Shown: in pieces, positions 8,401-13,188 of the stretch
Numbering within the stretch: the stretch's first letter is position 1
Layout: every line of letters begins with the position of its first letter
Source of the DNA: Cochliopodium minus
Taxonomy: Eukaryota > Discosea > Himatismenida > Cochliopodiidae
Length of the DNA stretch: 13,188 nt
Reading direction: 5' to 3'
Assembly (NCBI GenBank): GCA_024220525.1
Contig: JAMYWO010000028.1
Location: 1 to 13,188 of the forward strand
Position numbers and translations under genes: made by a program
Notes under the pieces: generated by a model
Databases searched by the model: none
What the model saw: the letters and a program-made list of their open reading frames with translations, nothing else
Told to the model about the DNA's origin: nothing

Positions 8401-8567
8401 TGGGAATTGGTTAGATTGAGATATGATTAAATTAATTTTTAAAAGAAAAAGAGTTTAATAGGATGGTTGTTTTGAAATCCCTTATCAAAGGAACTTTTAA
8501 ATAAATTAATTTTTTCTTTTCCAAAAAAATAAAAATAAAGGTAAAGAGAAAGGATTTGGGAAAGATA

Positions 8568-11500
8568 TTATTTGATATTCAATTTTGCATTGTTGTTTAC
8601 ATTGATCTTGGATTTCAAAACGTTTTCAGCAAGAGATTGTTTAGGATACTCCATATTGTCTCTCATGTATCTATAAAGAGGAATCTTAGAAGGATGGAAA
8701 AATTTGTCATACTTATTATTAGCGTTCGGAAATATCAAATCAAAATCTCCTCTACGTGTCAACTCTTGTTGGGTTTCTTGTATGATTTCGTTCATGGAGG
8801 ACTGGTTGAGAGGAGGGGAGAAGACTGGTTTCTCAGAAGGAAGGGTTTCGTTGGCTCTCATTTTTCTGTGTTTTTCTTTCCATGCTTTCTCGTTGAAATT
8901 TTCGTCTTCTGTTTCTTCTGTTCTCATTCTCATATTCTCTTCGATCCTTTTTTTTTTTTTTTTTGTAAGAAAAATCAAATTAGTATTTAAAATGATTAAT
9001 CGTAAAAATAAAGAAACTGTTTTAAATAAATATAAAAAAAAAATAAAAAATTTGAATAAAAAAAAATTTTTTGGAAAAAAATGATATTAAATAATAAAAA
9101 ATAAAAAATTAAAAAAAATTAAAAAAAAATTTTGAACATAAAATATTTAAAAAAAATATAAAAAAAAATCAATAAAAATGAAAAATCTTCTTACTTTTGT
9201 TCGAGAATTCTATCATAAGGAGCAACACCCACAATATTAAAAATGTCAGAGACCAATTTGGATTTGATTCTCAAATCTATGGGAGCGTCGCAACTGAGGG
9301 AAGGAGACAAGTTGACTTCCATGATGATTGGCTTCAAGTTGTCGTCTATCAAAACATCCACTCCAAACAATTCGTAGCAGTTTGTACGATGTTGGACAAA
9401 TGCCTTTGTGTATTTGAAAACGATTGGTTCTATACTGATAAAAGCCTTTTTTTTTTAAAAAAAAAAAAAATTATAATTTAAAATTTATTCACAATTTAAA
9501 AATAAGAAATATAAAGGTTTTATTTTAATTTTTTATGAAATAAAAAAATATATTTAATAAATTTTCGAAAATATTATGAAGACAAATTCAAAAATTTTAA
9601 TGAATCTTTAAAAAAAGAAATAATAAAAACAAACAAACAAAATTGTAATTTAAAAATAAATTTAAAAATAAGATGAAAAATAAAATGAGAAATTTGAAAT
9701 AATCAATTTTTTTTTTCTTTACCTTTGTGATAACATCAGTAATATCACCAATCAACTTAGTGGTGTCCACATTGCTATTGTGCAAAAACTTCAAGAAAGC
9801 AGAAAAACTCCATTTGTTACCGACGTTCTCTTCTTCATTGTTTTCGTTTTTTACAAACTTTTTCGACTTTTTGTTGATACTGTAGTTGGTGAGATGGATG
9901 AAGGGATTTTTGTATGCATTTTGAGTGTATTTCTCTGTTGCAAAACGAGTGAGACCTTCGTTGAACATCCATAGTTTGAGCGGGTATACTGATGTCATTA
10001 CTATGTAAATTCTCAAATCAAATTTTAAGCCGTCAATGAGTAAAGGATTTGGAATGTATCTAAAAAATATATTTAAATTAATTTGATTTTTAAAAAATAA
10101 AAATAAAAAAAAGTAAAAAAATGAAGAATAAAGTGAAAATTTAAAATTTGTGTAGTCAAACGAATAAAAAATTTAAATTTAAATTTTATTTATATTGTCA
10201 GATATTTTTGAGATAAAAAAAATTCCTCACCTACTAACAACACATCTTTCAGTAGAATCAAAAGAAACATCATTAATGTCTTTGATGATGAAAATTCCTC
10301 TACCTCTGGAAGAAGAGTTGGGCTTCAAAATCCACTTGTCATCACTCTCCTTAGAAAGTCTCTTTCTCAACCGAGAGTACTGTTCAGGAAGGACGTAAGT
10401 CTTTGGAAGAAAATCGAAGCCGTCTTTGGGAAACATCTCTTTGAATTTGACTACGTTGCAGTACATTCTGTCTTTTCTTGTTATTTCGAAGGTTCTTGGA
10501 AAGTGGTTGATCTTTTGGTACTTTGTCATTTGTTGCAACATTGATCTTTTCACGTGTTTTCCTGTCCATAATAGATCGTAATCCTCGCTGTCTGCTGCCA
10601 CTTCGACCAATCCCTAATTTTAAAAAGGAATAATAGTAAAAATCAAAAGAATAATGAAAATTAAAAGAATTAAATTTAACAAAAAAATATATTAATGTGA
10701 ATTTGTTTTATAAAAGATTTCTATATTATTTGATCAATATCTTTTGATTAAAATAATTTATAATTAATTTTTTTATTGAAATCAATTAAATTTTGTTCGT
10801 GAAAAATATTTGTGAAAAAAGAATAAGAAAAGTTGTTACATTATCCAACAATGTGCATCTGATAAGTCTGCTTCCATTCGTATTTACAAATTTAAAAAAC
10901 AATTGAAATCTTGAGAGATGGATAACTTCGGGCATTTTTATTTTCATCAAATCCTCTTTCAATGCAAAGAAGGGAAATAGGGTTAAATTTTATGAATAAT
11001 TGGAAATTATATATTCACCTTTCTTTTTCATGGCTGTTATTGGTTTGAATACTACATACGGAAGATTCCTATCTTTAGGATCTTTTGTGATCCAATTTGT
11101 TATTTCGAAATCAACACTGTAATGATTGAGAGAAAATAAATATTTTGAGTTATTTGGTTGATTGAATCGAATTGAAAGATATTAAGGAGTTATATATTTG
11201 ATTATGCTTTTTTAAAAGGTTATATTGTGAAGGGATATCAATTATATTTTATGATTCTTTTACTTTAATCCAAATGTTAGTGGAAGTCCATTTTTGGGAG
11301 GATCTTTTTCTATTTTGTTTTGTTATAAATTGAAGTTTTCGAAAATTAATAAATTTTGAAAATAAATAAAATTTTTATCAGTTCTATTTGTTTGTTTATA
11401 CCGTTGGGATATTTAATTGCATTAAAAAATTTATTATCTGAATCCAAAGATTTATATAGTAATACGGTAGTATTATAATAAGATATATAGAATGATGACA

Positions 11501-11618
11501 CAAGAACTTGTCCCATATTATTCACAGATTCAACACCTGCTTCAAAATTATTTTCTTCCTCTTCTCTATCATTCTCCAAGGTAAGATATTGTTGGCGAAA
11601 ATTCATTAATGTCTTCAT
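8568..11618 (-). CDS. Tubulin polyglutamylase-type ligase, TTLL4/TTLL5 family, eight exons, 608 aa
   Basis: Minus-strand exons are 11618-11402, 11309-11264, 11116-11019, 10955-10840, 10613-10231, 10059-9723, 9445-9195 and 8946-8568; all phases agree. The enzyme would use ATP to add glutamates to tubulin tails. Visible ATP-grasp landmarks are DYDLLWTG (170-177), HFPRTFEITRKDRMY (196-210), WILKPNSSSRGRG with Lys256 and the glycine loop (to 265), FDLRIYIVMTS (300-310), HLTNYSINKK (342-351) and MEVNLSPSLSCDAP with the Mg-binding Glu442 and Asn444. ELFGVDVLIDD and the SLSCDAP ending favour TTLL5 over TTLL4. Past the core, RRGDFDLIFP (547-556) matches a conserved post-catalytic element of TTLL4/5 enzymes. 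Human TTLL5 is roughly twice as long; its receptor-binding tail is absent. The first 70 residues (MKTLMNFRQQYL onward, Glu-rich) are the least supported part, but both junctions after them fit. Confidence 0.92.
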
Positions 11619-11872
11619 TTGTGATCAAAATTTATTTATGTCCTTTATATATGAAATCTTCCTTCTTTTTCTTTATATCTTCAATATGAAGTGTATAGAA
11701 AAATTTTGAAAGGATTTTTTTTTTTTTATTTTTTCGAAACAAGTTTTAATAAGAGTGATAGAATGGGAAATGATGGCATTATCCAAAATTTTATCAGGAA
11801 TTATAAAATGAGGAAGATTTGAAGGAATAAAATTAAATATTATTTAATATTTTTTAAAGTGTTTGATAGATC
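11619..11872. other. Spacer between mS41 and the TTLL gene
   Basis: This 254-nt AT-rich stretch lies between the mS41 stop and the TTLL start, both on the minus strand. It should hold the TTLL promoter. No motif stands out beyond a run of T at about 11717-11727. Confidence 0.4.
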
Positions 11873-12840
11873 TTATAATTGGAGATAAGGATTGGTTGAA
11901 GGATTTTTGGGTCTTGGTGGGATAGTTTTCTTCAAATCTTTGTTTTTTCTAGCATCACTCTTTACTTTAGAGATAAAATAAGGCTCAATACCTTGTTTAT
12001 ATTTCTCCACCCATCTCAATATCCATTTTCTTTGTTCCAAAGGTACACCTGCCTTTTTCATATCAAAACTACGCATCAACATCAAATCTTCCCATGATTT
12101 GAAGACATTTCTTTGATTATAACATTCTCTACCTATAATTCTGAGAAATTTTGCAGTTGTGATTCCAACTATTTGATGTAATAAGAGGTTTAATTAATAT
12201 TTTGATTTGATTGATCAATTGAAGATAAAATGATCAAGAAAATAAATTATAAATTTGAAAGATATGACGATTATTATAAAATAATGATAAATTAGTAAGA
12301 TGATTTATTGATTCATTAATTATTATTGAATGGGTTTTTACATCTTGGTTCAGGAACATATACTGGAAAATCAAATTTTTCTTCTTTATATTCAACAACA
12401 GATGCTTCAGGCAAATCCAAATGGACATTAGGATCGAACATTCTCTTATAATATCTTTCTACAGTCTCATCATCGTATTCAGGATGTTTATATTTCTTGT
12501 TGTGGACCAATTTAGGGATGGTCTTTGATTTGCGTGACCATGTTAATCCATCAGGATATCTATGCATCTCTTGATGGAAAGGGATAGTTGGATATGGAGG
12601 AAAATATCCATCAGGCAATACATCATCTTTCCATATGTTCTTTGGATTCCATACATGTGTTTTTGCATTTGCTCTCTTTCTGTCAATGAAGAATGGATCA
12701 GTTTGATTGTTTACTGGTTTATATACATTTGGTTTTCCTTTAAAATTATTTGCAGCATTGTGATAGTTATTGAAGAATGTTGTTGCAAATTTGTTGTATT
12801 TGAAAATATTTTTATTGTTGGTTTTAAACTTCAGATGCAT
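11873..12840 (-). CDS. Mitochondrial small-subunit ribosomal protein mS41 (Fyv4/IGR motif), two exons, 264 aa
   Basis: Minus-strand exons are 12840-12342 and 12168-11873, with a 173-nt GTAAAAAC...AAATAG intron in phase 1. The joined sequence reads PRFGITTAKFLRIIGREC, the IGR motif (178-180) that defines the Fyv4/mS41 family. It continues with FKSWEDL (189-195), RSFDMKKAGVPLEQRKWILR (199-218) and WVEKYKQG, the SAM-like helical core typical of the family. The N-terminus (MHLKFKTNNKNIFKYNKFAT, rich in Lys and Asn, poor in acids) fits a mitochondrial presequence. About 130 further residues, rich in Trp, Pro and Tyr, precede the IGR domain; this makes the protein about twice as long as yeast Fyv4. 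The ATG at 12840 directly follows a run of A. The tail after 226 is basic and Pro-rich. Confidence 0.85.
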
Positions 12841-13005
12841 TTTTTTTTTTTATTTATAAAGATTTAACAATTTGTGATTAACAGCAAAATACAATTGATC
12901 TTTCATACTATAATCAATTGAATAAGAATTCTATTTTAGATCTTTGTTTACTCTTTTATTAAAATTTGATATGATTTTTCTCAAATTAAAAAAAATAGGA
13001 ACACA
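12841..13005. promoter_or_regulatory. Upstream region of mS41, possibly a divergent promoter
   Basis: This is the 165-nt stretch between the mS41 start and the next plus-strand ATG. A T-run at 12841-12851 gives poly(A) before the mS41 ATG on its coding strand. If the frame at 13006 is real this is a bidirectional promoter. Confidence 0.3.
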
Positions 13006-13188
13006 ATGAATCTGCAATCAAAAAAATGCCTTATTATTCTATCATCAGCCAATTATAATGAATCTACAAATTATGCTGGTAAAATCTCAAAATGAAATCA
13101 CAAAATAATTTCGAACATCCAAAATTCAAATTAAAAGAATATGCAAATTAGCAAATGATATTGATAAATGCACTATATGAAAAATATC
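13006..13188 (+). CDS. Possible first exon of a gene running off the window
   Basis: An ATG at 13006, after an A-rich stretch, opens 29 codons beginning MNLQSKKCLIILSSANYNES and ending at TGA (13093-13095). A typical donor, GTAAAATC, starts at 13079 after GCT G, so the coding part would be 13006-13078, followed by an intron whose end is not in the window. Acceptors tried at 13136 and 13150 give early stops. A hydrophobic strand followed by NYNE would suit several Rossmann-like or caspase-like folds, but this is too short to name. It may be noncoding. Confidence 0.3.

Larger units (their letters stand above)
7891..8567. other. Spacer upstream of the NDNF-like gene and downstream of the TTLL gene
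   Basis: No gene is supported. It holds the NDNF-like promoter side (minus strand reads leftwards from here), two G+C-rich palindromes at 7963-8013, and a run of 21 A at 8380-8400. It also contains several shorter homopolymers. A GC-richer patch, AACTTCCGCCTC, lies near 8053. Confidence 0.5.

Noticed and set aside
8556-8990. Plus-strand open frame of 144 codons
   Set aside because: It is the reverse of TTLL exon 8, whose minus-strand frame joins in phase to the conserved core and carries the RRGDF element. The plus frame is rich in Phe and Cys, as expected of an antisense shadow.

Overview
The window is very AT-rich eukaryotic nuclear DNA, probably from a free-living protist. The evidence is dense short spliceosomal introns, poly(A) directly before start codons, and homopolymer-rich introns and spacers. 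I place 22 complete GT-AG introns, 63 to 277 nt long, plus the 3' end of another, by matching reading phase across each junction. Most 5' splice sites begin GTAAAA or GTAAG. TAA, TAG and TGA all act as stops, so the code looks standard. A tubulin polyglutamylase-type TTLL implies glutamylated microtubules and probably cilia. A mitoribosomal IGR protein implies a translating mitochondrion. Together these suggest a flagellated or amoeboflagellate protist that is not reduced to a mitosome. I cannot name the species.

Layout. 1-491 (+): the 3' end of a NUBP1/Nbp35 cytosolic Fe-S scaffold gene. 492-1235: a spacer with no gene I can support. 1236-2362 (+): an F-box-like protein with one intron. 2594-3124 (-): an intronless one-pass membrane protein with a charged coiled coil, head-to-head with the next gene. 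3300-4462 (+): a five-exon membrane fatty acid desaturase/hydroxylase with three histidine boxes. It runs tail-to-tail, 40 nt apart, into 4503-6733 (-): an eight-exon gene for a secreted-side kelch propeller with one membrane anchor. 6902-7890 (-): a two-exon, signal-peptide-bearing PPC + FN3 protein, NDNF-like, with a hydrophobic (GPI-type) tail. 7891-8567: a spacer holding two CTCGGAG-centred palindromes upstream of that gene. 8568-11618 (-): an eight-exon TTLL4/TTLL5-type ligase. 11873-12840 (-): a two-exon mitoribosomal mS41 (Fyv4/IGR) homologue. 13006-end (+): a possible first exon.

The genes look like independent housekeeping and cell-surface functions, not one pathway. The four minus-strand genes from 4503 to 12840 lie head to tail but show no sign of operon processing. 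The least ordinary items are the NDNF-like surface protein, the bacterial-type desaturase, the membrane-anchored kelch protein, a T-tract/A-tract form of 3' splice site, and the paired palindromes. I saw no CRISPR array, transposon, viral gene, tRNA or rRNA. All gene names rest on reading motifs by eye; no database search was run.
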